A DNA stretch of 59,277 nucleotides from a virus. Both the position numbers and the translations under genes were made by a program. Numbering within the stretch: position 1 is the stretch's first letter; each line of letters opens with the position of its first letter. Location: positions 1 to 59,277 of the IMG/VR virus record IMGVR_UViG_3300027969_000114; one strand, 5' to 3'. The notes under the pieces were generated by a model. That model was not told where the DNA came from. It saw only the letters and a program-made list of their open reading frames with translations, and searched no databases. This document shows, piece by piece, positions 16,150-22,906 of the stretch.

Positions 16150-16570
16150 TTTCTTCTAAGTGAACGTTATAAACTTGTCTAATTTGTCCGATATAATCTC
16201 GCCAACAAGAAGAACAACTAGAGTTCTCTAAACGGATTCCAAAGATTCTAAAATAAATATCCGTTAAATCCCATTGCGTTTTAGGGGGTATTTCGTTTTG
16301 TGGTTTACTAAAGAAGTCTTGTAAGTATTCAAAGTCCTCTACTTGTAAACATTGCGGTTTACGATAAGACCAAAGTTGGTTTAACTTCTCTTTGCGTTCG
16401 TCACATCCACAATCCCAATCTAAGGCTTTAGATAATAAAGTAATTCCCGCCTTAATTCCCGTTGCGGTTGTGATTGCCTCAATGGTATCCCCTAGCCCTT
16501 GAGCGTTTGCAAATGTAGCAACCTCTTTAGGCTCTACACTAATTGCTTGTTTGTTTGGTTTTCTTGCCAT
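16136..16570 (-). CDS. Conserved Cys-containing protein linked to sigma-like gene
   Basis: A 144-residue protein if started at MARKPNKQ (16570), which matches the unit B start; an earlier ATG at 16591 is possible. Shared features are KALDWDCGCDERKEKLN and a C-terminal CSSCWRD block, four cysteines that could bind zinc. It overlaps the sigma-like gene in both units, so a regulatory partner (anti-sigma or co-factor) is an attractive but unproven idea. No family name recognised. Confidence 0.65.
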   Translation of the reverse strand: MARKPNKQAISVEPKEVATFANAQGLGDTIEAITTATGIKAGITLLSKALDWDCGCDERKEKLNQLWSYRKPQCLQVEDFEYLQDFFSKPQNEIPPKTQWDLTDIYFRIFGIRLENSSCSSCWRDYIGQIRQVYNVHLEENASN

Positions 16571-17031
16571 TCCTTTAATTTTAGTTTGCATTTTTTGATT
16601 GTATTGTAAACGCTCATAAATCCTATGTTCGTTTCTCTTGAAAGTTTTCTAATTGAAATTCGATTATTAACCCAAAGCATAAATAGCTTCTTATCATACC
16701 AATCCCAAGTATCTATAAACTCAATATATGGTTGAGCTAGTTCTTCGGCTAGTTCGTTGCTTTCGTCTTCTCGTAAGCTATACTCGATATCTTGCGTTAC
16801 CTCTACCTTAACCACCTTCTTAGAATGTAAGTCCATCGTAAGGCTTCTAAGCGTATAGTAAAAATAAGCTTCATTAATATCTTTTCCATAAACTTTAATG
16901 TATGCTTCTTGGACTACATCTTCGGCATAATTTACCTCGCCAAACTTCTTAACCATTGCGACCCAATGTTTGTGCCGAGAGTAGATATGATCCATTAAAG
17001 AAGGTAAATATTTTCGGCTACCAATTTCCAA
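16534..17031 (-). CDS. Sigma-70-like (ECF-type) RNA polymerase factor
   Basis: A 165-residue protein with a region 2-like block near residues 32-50 (GEVNYAEDVVQEAYIKVYGK, matching the usual A-[ED]-D-x-x-Q-E signature) and a C-terminal helix-turn-helix (ISIRKLSRETNIGFMSVYNT) corresponding to region 4. The short length fits an ECF sigma or a late-transcription factor. It is the obvious candidate to read the late motif found at eight places. Start overlaps the 58-residue gene by 37 nt. Confidence 0.75.
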   Translation of the reverse strand: MEIGSRKYLPSLMDHIYSRHKHWVAMVKKFGEVNYAEDVVQEAYIKVYGKDINEAYFYYTLRSLTMDLHSKKVVKVEVTQDIEYSLREDESNELAEELAQPYIEFIDTWDWYDKKLFMLWVNNRISIRKLSRETNIGFMSVYNTIKKCKLKLKEWQENQTNKQLV

Positions 17032-17171
17032 TAAATCTTATCGTCAATTCTTTGGCAATACTCGCCAAACATTCCGCACATAAATAAGCAAAGCTCTCGA
17101 GCAAGCATCTTATTACCCGTAAAGTAATAAGCGTTGTTCATTAAAGAAGAGGCTCTTTCGTCTGGTTTCAT
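16995..17171 (-). CDS. Conserved 58-residue protein
   Basis: Starts MKPDERASSLMNNAYYFTG and ends KLVAENIYLL. It is almost identical to the protein at 49571-49747, and its DNA is about 95% identical across 132 bases, far above the flanks. Start codon overlaps the stop of the DUF3310 gene (TAATG), and the end overlaps the sigma-like gene. The conserved Cys pair LCLFMCGMFGEYC is notable. Function unknown. Confidence 0.8.
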   Translation of the reverse strand: MKPDERASSLMNNAYYFTGNKMLARELCLFMCGMFGEYCQRIDDKIYWKLVAENIYLL

Positions 17172-17395
17172 TATATCGATTTAGTTATTTCTCTATTAAG
17201 ATACCATCTAGCCTTTTCTAAGTCTTGCTTTCTATTGCCTTTCTTATCCGCTCTTAAAATATATTTGATTGCATTCCCTAAAGCAAAGTTTAACTTGAAA
17301 GAATCTATGATATCGATAACTTCGATTCCGTTACCTTGATAGTGCTCGGGATGATTAACTAAACTAAGTCTTTCATGAGGTTCTACGTAGTTCAT
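17171..17395 (-). CDS. DUF3310 protein
   Basis: A 74-residue protein carrying the DUF3310 signature: VNHPEHYQGNGIEVIDIIDSF, LGNAIKYILRADKKGN, then DLEKARWYLNREI. The family is common in phage early regions and has been named a nucleotide-kinase-like protein in some genomes, but its activity is not established. A 125-bp AT-rich gap separates it from the upstream gene. Confidence 0.85.
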   Translation of the reverse strand: MNYVEPHERLSLVNHPEHYQGNGIEVIDIIDSFKLNFALGNAIKYILRADKKGNRKQDLEKARWYLNREITKSI

Positions 17396-17520
17396 ATTAT
17401 TTTAGTTTTGCAAAGTTTAATGAAAAAAAATGATTAAACAAAATTTCTAAGCATTTATTTTATATGCAAAAAGATGCTATTTTCCATCATTAAGGTAAAT
17501 TATATCTATTAACGTATAAA

Positions 17521-17871
17521 TTAACCAACATTAAGCCCATAAGATTTTAGCAAAATGTTTAATTGATTGTTTAAAGTCTCTCGCTTAGTGTCATCTAGTC
17601 TTGCCATTTGAATCCCAATCTTGTAAAAATATATCATTGCCTCAGCTGCATCTATAAACTGCTCGGTAGCTCTCATTCCTTCTTCACTATGTTCGCCTTT
17701 GGGTAATAGAATCTCAACTACCTTTTCAAGTTCTACAAGTTGTTGATTTGTAATAGACTTAACCCTTTGCTTGTTAGCTTGGTTACCCCTCCAATCGTCT
17801 TCGATAATATGTATCATAGCTTGACACATTGTAAAATAGGTTAGTGCTTTGTCTTTGTCTTCTTGTGTCAT
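17521..17871 (-). CDS. Conserved helical protein, unknown
   Basis: A 116-residue all-helical protein (MTQEDKDKALTYFTMCQAMIHIIEDD...), with the C-terminal pattern RETLNNQLNILLKSYGLNVG shared with the unit B protein at 50093-50437. The start overlaps the previous gene in an ATGA. It lies among recombination and replication genes. No family recognised. Confidence 0.65.
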   Translation of the reverse strand: MTQEDKDKALTYFTMCQAMIHIIEDDWRGNQANKQRVKSITNQQLVELEKVVEILLPKGEHSEEGMRATEQFIDAAEAMIYFYKIGIQMARLDDTKRETLNNQLNILLKSYGLNVG

Positions 17872-18089
17872 TTGTATTTTTGGTTTAGATAGTCTTTAAT
17901 TTCTCGCACTCTTAAAAATGCTAACTTTCTCAAAGGATCAATACCAAATAATATCCGTTCCTTTTGCGATTTAAGACACGAATGCAAGTCGTTTATATAA
18001 ATCCCTTCCTTTAGAATAAATCTATCGTTAGGTTTAAGTAATTGAGCCTCTATCCATTCGACGGCTTTGGTTTGATTTGTAGTTAGCAT
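17868..18089 (-). CDS. Small unknown protein, unit A only
   Basis: A 73-residue protein (MLTTNQTKAVEWIEAQLLKP...). No counterpart seen in unit B, where VRR-NUC occupies the place. It ends with an ATGA overlap and starts 2 nt after the RusA stop. Possibly a short DNA-binding protein, without clear motif. Confidence 0.55.
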   Translation of the reverse strand: MLTTNQTKAVEWIEAQLLKPNDRFILKEGIYINDLHSCLKSQKERILFGIDPLRKLAFLRVREIKDYLNQKYK

Positions 18090-18090
18090 A

Positions 18091-18438
18091 TTATAATTTA
18101 GTTATTTCGAAATCTATTCTAGGATTGTCTTTATCGATAAATTTATACATTAGTAATCTATGGCAAAGTCTATCGTTTTCTATTACTCCGCTAGTTTGTA
18201 GGCAATCAAGTATAATCTTTGCAGAATTATCGAGATCGCTTCTATTCGATTGAAAGTAAACGTGTATCTCAATGCTAAACTTTTCTTTGAAAGGCTCATT
18301 CGGTTTTCCTTTTGCCAAAGCAAGTAACCAAGTAAATCGCTTTTCGTATTCCGTAAGCTCTTTAGATTTATAAAGCCTATTGTTTCCAATCTTGTACCCG
18401 TTTGATTTGCTAGGCACTTGCCCAAGTATTGTTATCAT
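18091..18438 (-). CDS. rusA: RusA-like Holliday junction resolvase
   Basis: A 115-residue protein with the RusA arrangement: PSKSNGYKIG near the N terminus, then acidic motif RSDLDNSAKIILDCLQTSGVIEN, with the metal-binding Asp pair of RusA-type enzymes and the Lys between. It should resolve branched DNA before packaging. Start overlaps the glycosyltransferase end by 4 nt. Unit B instead has a VRR-NUC nuclease here. Confidence 0.8.
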   Translation of the reverse strand: MITILGQVPSKSNGYKIGNNRLYKSKELTEYEKRFTWLLALAKGKPNEPFKEKFSIEIHVYFQSNRSDLDNSAKIILDCLQTSGVIENDRLCHRLLMYKFIDKDNPRIDFEITKL

Positions 18439-19262
18439 TTTTTATGCTTGGGGTCTAAAATACAAGGAGCGGTATTATTCCATTTTATAGAATGGTGTAA
18501 CCTTGTGTGGTTTGTATTCATCATTGAAACTTTAACTCCGCTAGGGTGCATTAAAACCGAATGAAAGGATTTTACATAAGTTCCGCTTAATGCGTATTCG
18601 TCGGTCATTCCTCCGTTGTTACTTTGTGTATCCTTTTGGTCTAATTGAATATTTGTAAAGGTAAAGAATATATCTCCCCTATTTCCCAAAGAAGTGTAGG
18701 TATTAACATCTTCGTTAATTGATCCTACAAATTGAAACTCTCGATCGGTAGAACATATAAACGAGTTCATACATTTACGCTTTAATTTAATCCCGCTAAA
18801 TCCTCCGATATGGTCTCCTCCCTGTGAGAATGCAATCGATTTAATATTTACGCTCTTATAAAAATCAAGCATTTTTTCAAATACGACATCTAAGTTAGTA
18901 ATTATTTTAGCTCCCGTATCGTAACGATAACCAAAGTAATAGTAGTCATCGTCGAGTTGCATAAAGTATTTAACTCCAATTTCTTTAGCTATTTTAAAGC
19001 AAGCGTTACGAGCGTGAATAATAACTTTACGATTATCGAAGTTATTTCCCTCGTCTACGGAATCAGCCATAGCTTTTTTATCAAATACTTTTACGCTTTC
19101 TTCTCCAAAGTTTGCGATATATTGATTTATGGATTTGTCCTCATTATCGACAATAAAATAAATCTTACCCGTATAACCGCATTTTTTTAAAGTTGAATAA
19201 GTCTTAACGTTATCGGGTCTTCCGTGCGTTAGTATAAATACGGCAAAATTATTGTTCTCCAT
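18435..19262 (-). CDS. TET-associated-type glycosyltransferase (TAGT/GREB1-like)
   Basis: A 275-residue GT-A fold glycosyltransferase. The N-terminal LTHGRPDNVKT (11-21), a conserved HARNAC near residue 83 and a DDD metal motif in FMQLDDDYYYF (104-106) fit the TAGT group, which has been linked computationally to glycosylation of oxidised bases in phage DNA. The donor and target here are unknown, and no TET/JBP oxygenase is seen in the window, so any hydroxylated base would have to arise elsewhere. Unit A only. Confidence 0.72.
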   Translation of the reverse strand: MENNNFAVFILTHGRPDNVKTYSTLKKCGYTGKIYFIVDNEDKSINQYIANFGEESVKVFDKKAMADSVDEGNNFDNRKVIIHARNACFKIAKEIGVKYFMQLDDDYYYFGYRYDTGAKIITNLDVVFEKMLDFYKSVNIKSIAFSQGGDHIGGFSGIKLKRKCMNSFICSTDREFQFVGSINEDVNTYTSLGNRGDIFFTFTNIQLDQKDTQSNNGGMTDEYALSGTYVKSFHSVLMHPSGVKVSMMNTNHTRLHHSIKWNNTAPCILDPKHKK

Positions 19263-19650
19263 ATTCTTCTAGGTATTGCTTTCTAATCTCGTCGCATAAT
19301 TTTACGTAACCGTATTGAATTGCTTTTTCAAAGTCGATTATAACTAGACCGCTTTTCTCCATTAAGTTTTGCATTTCGCTAGAAGAGTGTGCGTAGTAAT
19401 CCGCAATTTTTTCGTAATTAAAAACGTTGTGTCTCCTTGAGGCATCCATTAAGAATAACTTTTCTTCGTAAGGAAGCGAGGAAGCTTCTATCTCTTTTAA
19501 TAATCTATGAGTCTTTTGTTTGTCGCATAGCTCCATAATATGGGGCTTAACATTTTTAGCTTCGTAGATCGGAGATTCTATTTTAGAAGAATACTTCTTA
19601 TCGTTTTCGTTTGGAGCAAACTCTTGCCCAAATAAGTTAATTTGTTTCAT
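19249..19650 (-). CDS. Conserved phage protein paired with glycosyltransferase
   Basis: A 133-residue protein. Visible blocks are SPIYEAKNVKPHIMELCDKQ, RRHNVFNYEKIADYYAHSSSEMQ and LVIIDFEKAIQYGYVKL. I recognise this block pattern from phage replication/modification regions but know no activity. The end overlaps the glycosyltransferase start by 14 nt, arguing for shared function. Unit A only. Confidence 0.55.
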   Translation of the reverse strand: MKQINLFGQEFAPNENDKKYSSKIESPIYEAKNVKPHIMELCDKQKTHRLLKEIEASSLPYEEKLFLMDASRRHNVFNYEKIADYYAHSSSEMQNLMEKSGLVIIDFEKAIQYGYVKLCDEIRKQYLEEYGEQ

Positions 19651-20411
19651 TAGTCTATGGGTTTAATATTTCCATTTTCGTCGAGATATGCCTTAAAGTC
19701 TGCCAAATTTTCAACAAACTCCCGATAACATTGCGATTTACAAGCTATTATTAGTTGTTCTTTGTTATCAAATTTGTTTACAAATGAATTATAAATACGC
19801 TTTTTGTCTTCTACGCTAGTCTCGTAAATTTGAAATTTAACTATGTAATCGTAAAGAACGTGTAAACCTCCAGCTATCCAATTCATTTTAATATTGCGTT
19901 CGTGGCATCTAATCATTTCTTGCGAATACATATTAGCCGAGTTAATCGCTGCCATCTTTAAATCTGCGTCGCTAGGAATTTCTTGAGGTGCTTCTATCTC
20001 TTTTACTACGGTTATTGTTTCTTGTCTAGCGTAATCTATATAAGCCTTCATAATTCTTCCGAAGTATTCACAAGAAAAGTTTTCGTAACATTTTGCATCT
20101 ATTCCAAGTTTACCACTAACCGCCCATTCAAATGCTAATTTGATTTCTTCGGGTGTAACATTGCCAAAATTTGATCTAATAAAATTTAGTAACACAAATT
20201 TCTCTTCTTCGGTAGGCATATTGTTACCTCTAAGCCCTACTAAAACCATTGAATAACGTAAGACTTGCTTAATGTCTTCTTCTTGTCTTAAACGTAAGCT
20301 TTGGGTGCTTTGTGCTTGTAGTATGCTATTAGCTTCGGAGTTACCAATTTTTAAGGGCTTCCATTCTTGCTGCGCTAGTTCCGAGCGGTTGTTTGTCGTT
20401 TGAAGTTCCAT
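19650..20411 (-). CDS. Putative replication protein (helicase-loader position)
   Basis: A 253-residue protein conserved with 50784-51542. The first 40 residues are variable and Gln-rich; the rest is helical, with VGLRGNNMPTEEEKFVLLNFI and AKCYENFSCEYFGRIMKAYI. It overlaps the DUF4373-like gene by 71 nt and is placed like a lambda P/DnaC partner, but no Walker motif is present, so helicase loading is inference only. Confidence 0.5.
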   Translation of the reverse strand: MELQTTNNRSELAQQEWKPLKIGNSEANSILQAQSTQSLRLRQEEDIKQVLRYSMVLVGLRGNNMPTEEEKFVLLNFIRSNFGNVTPEEIKLAFEWAVSGKLGIDAKCYENFSCEYFGRIMKAYIDYARQETITVVKEIEAPQEIPSDADLKMAAINSANMYSQEMIRCHERNIKMNWIAGGLHVLYDYIVKFQIYETSVEDKKRIYNSFVNKFDNKEQLIIACKSQCYREFVENLADFKAYLDENGNIKPID

Positions 20412-21057
20412 ATTGTTGTTTAGAATAAATTGTTATTTCGTCGTTAAAGCATTTACCATTTAAATAAGTCAAAGGATTTTTTCGGTATTGAGAATCGGGG
20501 TTTGCATCAACATATTTTTTAACGCTTAAAGTTATTTTATTTATTTCTTCTAAAGTTAATTTATCAAAAATCTTTTCGCATTTAACTCTATCTATTTTCT
20601 TATTATAGGTTTCCCAGAAATACTCAAAATCTTCTATATTATTTACTTTACTTTCTTTTACTTTACTTTTATTTACTTTAGGAGCGTTACTAACGTGTTC
20701 GTTACGTGTTACATTTTCGCTAACTTGTTGATTTTCACGCCATTCCGCAATTCGTTTTGCGTTTTTTTCTTTTGAAACTTGATACTTTTGACTAAAGTTT
20801 AGTAATTGTTTGTTAAAAGTTTCACCATTATTTGTAGAAATCAAATCAATTTCTTCAATAAACTGCCAAACTTTCTCTAATTTCTTACCAACATTTAGCT
20901 GATGCTTTAAGACTTTTGTCTTTATAGGCTTTTCTTGCATTGCAAGCTTTTCCAATATGGTATAAAATAAACCCAAGCCTTCGTAACCATACTCTAGGTA
21001 AAGCTCCGTTATCTTCTCGTCATTAAAAGAACTCGAATCGTGTAGGTAGTATTTCAT
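20341..21057 (-). CDS. DUF4373-like replication initiator protein
   Basis: A 238-residue protein whose N terminus (MKYYLHDSSSFNDEKITELYLEYGYEGLGLFYTILEKLA) is the Lin1244/Lin1753-type DUF4373 winged-helix domain, seen in phage and plasmid replication initiators and helicase loaders. The middle is charged and Asn/Lys-rich, and the end (KKIDRVKCEKIF, ...NPLTYLNGKCF) may bind DNA. The unit B protein has the same domain but unrelated sequence. An RNA element with a terminator hairpin ends 12 nt before the start codon. Confidence 0.7.
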   Translation of the reverse strand: MKYYLHDSSSFNDEKITELYLEYGYEGLGLFYTILEKLAMQEKPIKTKVLKHQLNVGKKLEKVWQFIEEIDLISTNNGETFNKQLLNFSQKYQVSKEKNAKRIAEWRENQQVSENVTRNEHVSNAPKVNKSKVKESKVNNIEDFEYFWETYNKKIDRVKCEKIFDKLTLEEINKITLSVKKYVDANPDSQYRKNPLTYLNGKCFNDEITIYSKQQYGTSNDKQPLGTSAARMEALKNW

Positions 21058-21065
21058 TTTGAAAT

Positions 21066-21140
21066 AAAAAAAGCCAGTCTGCGTAGGAGTGCAAATCTGG
21101 CTTTGGTTTTTTAACCCTAAAATAACCGAAGAACTCCTAC
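21066..21140 (-). ncRNA. Structured leader: attenuator-like hairpin with loop-complement 8-mer
   Basis: On the minus strand an 8-mer GTAGGAGT (21140-21133) is followed 28 nt later by a hairpin with outer stem AAAGCCAG/CTGGCTTT, inner stem TTGC/GCAG and an 8-nt apical loop ACTCCTAC, perfectly complementary to the 8-mer. A T-run (TTTTATTT) follows, so it looks like an intrinsic terminator whose loop can form a pseudoknot. The element is almost unchanged in unit B (52168-52243), although the gene behind it is a different allele. Confidence 0.75.
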
Positions 21141-21173
21141 CCCCTTCGCTTATTGTTTCGCAATATAAATAAA

Positions 21174-21440
21174 TTATCTATTCTTGCATAATCTTTTTTC
21201 AAAGATTCCAAAAAAATGCGGAAAATCTTGCTCAAACTTTCTAGCATAATCAGCGGTAAAATTATTGTTTACCTTAAATTGATCGTTGCGTTTAATTTTA
21301 GATTCCCATCTTATTCTTTCAAAAACCGATTTAGCTCCTACTTTAGTTTGTCCAGCCTCTACCATTTCGTGAGTATAGTAAACAAACTCTTTATAAATTC
21401 TAGGATTTCTTTCTTGATATTGTTCGAACGTTTCTTTCAT
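21174..21440 (-). CDS. Conserved early protein, unknown
   Basis: An 88-residue basic protein. The core VFERIRWESKIKRNDQFKVNNNFTADYARKFEQDFP is a pattern I know from many phage replication regions, without a known role. It precedes the structured leader by 34 nt. Homologue 52277-52546. Confidence 0.7.
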   Translation of the reverse strand: MKETFEQYQERNPRIYKEFVYYTHEMVEAGQTKVGAKSVFERIRWESKIKRNDQFKVNNNFTADYARKFEQDFPHFFGIFEKRLCKNR

Positions 21441-21528
21441 CTTGTCGTATAAGTTTTAGTTTTATGTAATTCTTATTTAGCTCTTTTGCTAAATGTGCTT
21501 GCCATTGATTAAAGGTTATCTTTTCCAT
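21400..21528 (-). CDS. Conserved 42-residue basic microprotein
   Basis: Translation starts MEKITFNQWQAHLAKELNKN and ends in VRTISRKKS. It overlaps the start of the 88-residue gene by 41 nt. The same microprotein at 52494-52631 keeps FNQWQ, KLKLIR and the basic SRKKS ending despite a different overlap, which argues that it is a real gene. Confidence 0.72.
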   Translation of the reverse strand: MEKITFNQWQAHLAKELNKNYIKLKLIRQDERNVRTISRKKS

Positions 21529-21529
21529 T

Positions 21530-21718
21530 TTAATTAGTATTTATTAACGCATCTTGCACCGCTTCCCAATAGTCTAAATCTTCGCCTAGAGTAACTCCTA
21601 CAAGTAAATCGATATGAAGTATTGCGGAGGCTATTGCTTCTTCTTTGCTTTTCTTTGATCTAACTTGAGCGTTAGTAAAATGTTTAATTAGCTCGGTAGC
21701 TTTTTGCTTTGGTGTCAT
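21530..21718 (-). CDS. Small helical protein, unknown
   Basis: A 62-residue helical protein (MTPKQKATELIKHFTNAQVR...), overlapping the upstream gene by 35 nt. A similar-length protein with weak similarity (MIPKSKAEFLVNRF...) lies at 52636-52863. Function not recognised. Confidence 0.6.
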   Translation of the reverse strand: MTPKQKATELIKHFTNAQVRSKKSKEEAIASAILHIDLLVGVTLGEDLDYWEAVQDALINTN

Positions 21719-22091
21719 TTGCGTAAGGGTTAGTAATAGTTAAATATTTAAATGCTCTTATATTTTCTTCGTCATTATCGGGAGAAACTATGTAAGGATA
21801 TTTAGAATTTTGAATATAATGAATAAAATGATTTATATCCCATTTATCATCATTGTCATCTCTTACCCAAACTATATCTCCTTGATTTGGAGATTTTTCG
21901 GGTTCTTCTTGGCTAAATCCTTCAAAGGTATATTCCGTAAAAGATAATAATCTAGTTTCAAATATTAGAATTGGCTTATCATCATTTATAAATTTAATAG
22001 CAAAATGAGATATAGATTCGTCTATTATAACTCCCCATCCATAACAAATATGGTAAACTTTATCTTCGATTTTAAATATTTTCTCGTTCAT
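21684..22091 (-). CDS. Unknown protein, possible KOW/CarD-like beta domain
   Basis: A 135-residue acidic protein. The N-terminal EDKVYHICYGWGVIIDESISHFAIKF resembles the small beta-barrel of KOW- or CarD-like domains, and a second block QGDIVWVRDDNDDKW follows. No homologue is seen in unit B at this place, where an 84-residue unrelated protein stands. Overlaps the next upstream gene by 20 nt. Confidence 0.5.
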   Translation of the reverse strand: MNEKIFKIEDKVYHICYGWGVIIDESISHFAIKFINDDKPILIFETRLLSFTEYTFEGFSQEEPEKSPNQGDIVWVRDDNDDKWDINHFIHYIQNSKYPYIVSPDNDEENIRAFKYLTITNPYANDTKAKSYRAN

Positions 22092-22266
22092 ATTCTTCCA
22101 TTATAAGTTTGATTTCTTCCATTACTTCGGGGTAATTAACTTTACCGTAAACCGTTTGTTGGATTATCGGTAAGCTCCACTCCCTTGCGCTAAAGGGTTG
22201 AATCCCCTTAGCGTTTAATCGATCAGCACATAGCTGATATAAATTCATTTTTTTGATCCTTTGCAT
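22072..22266 (-). CDS. Small conserved DNA-binding-like protein
   Basis: A 64-residue helical protein with LCADRLNAKGIQPFSAREWS and QQTVYGKVNYPEVMEEIKLI, conserved closely in unit B (53131-53328). Positions of the first seven residues (x-R/K-IKKM) also match, which supports the first ATG as start. The fold could be a winged or helix-turn-helix DNA-binding domain, a guess from size and charge. Confidence 0.65.
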   Translation of the reverse strand: MQRIKKMNLYQLCADRLNAKGIQPFSAREWSLPIIQQTVYGKVNYPEVMEEIKLIMEEYERENI

Positions 22267-22271
22267 TTTTT

Positions 22272-22601
22272 CTAATTAAAATTTTTATAAGGTTGTGAGC
22301 CTATTACTTTTAAACCTTCCATTAATCGTTCATCACAATACCTAGTATAATCTTCGCTATTTGCAAAGTGTTGAACCGTTGAATAGTACCCACCTCGTTC
22401 GCCTTTTAAATCAAGCTTTAATACTTGTGGATAAACTTCTATCAATTGTTTAACTGGCTCTTCGGATATTAATTCAAATCCACTTTTTACCCATTCTTTG
22501 ATAAACGAATCATAATCCGATTCGGTATCAAGGTTTTTAGTAACCTTCCAAGTATTAGCTGGAGCTTTAAAAAACGTAAATGTTAGGTCTTGCTTATACA
22601 T
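22272..22601 (-). CDS. Conserved early protein, unknown
   Basis: A 109-residue protein. Conserved segments are LTFTFFKAPANTWKVTK, a central EPVKQLIEVYP and LDLKGERGGYYSTVQHF, all shared with 53315-53671. It lies between the SSB-like gene and the small DNA-binding-like gene, 1-5 nt from each. No family recognised. Confidence 0.65.
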   Translation of the reverse strand: MYKQDLTFTFFKAPANTWKVTKNLDTESDYDSFIKEWVKSGFELISEEPVKQLIEVYPQVLKLDLKGERGGYYSTVQHFANSEDYTRYCDERLMEGLKVIGSQPYKNFN

Positions 22602-22602
22602 A

Positions 22603-22905
22603 TTAAAAAGGTAAATCTTTAGAAATTTCTTGAGCTATTGGATTTGGAATTTCGGGGGCATTTTGGCGAGGTAAATCCGAATCATAGATAACCTTTCCAT
22701 TACCAATATAAACTTTTGGAGTTTTTGCTTCCCGCTCTTCTTTTGTTTGTGATATCCAAATAGAAGCATTGTTTCCGTATTGGTCGGGAGTGTCGTTTAA
22801 AGAGATGGTAATATTTACCGATTCTTCGTTAGTACGTTTGTTCGTGTAGTGAACCAAGCCATTTAATTTAGACTTGTTAATTTGTGAGTTAATTAGCTTT
22901 CCCAT
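22603..22905 (-). CDS. SSB-like protein with DLPF tail
   Basis: A 100-residue protein with a compact beta-rich core (SVNITISLNDTPDQYGNNASIW) and a low-complexity linker ending in KDLPF. The acidic C-terminal tip resembles the DDLPF motif that single-stranded DNA-binding proteins use to recruit partners. The homologue ends SDLPF. It lies 1 nt after the ERF annealing gene, a common recombination pair. An OB fold cannot be confirmed from sequence alone. Confidence 0.55.
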   Translation of the reverse strand: MGKLINSQINKSKLNGLVHYTNKRTNEESVNITISLNDTPDQYGNNASIWISQTKEEREAKTPKVYIGNGKVIYDSDLPRQNAPEIPNPIAQEISKDLPF

Positions 22906-22906
22906 T

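Noticed and set aside
21083-21090. ACTCCTACG in the hairpin loop resembling a conserved 16S rRNA segment
   Set aside because: The match covers only nine bases and ends there; no rRNA sequence surrounds it.
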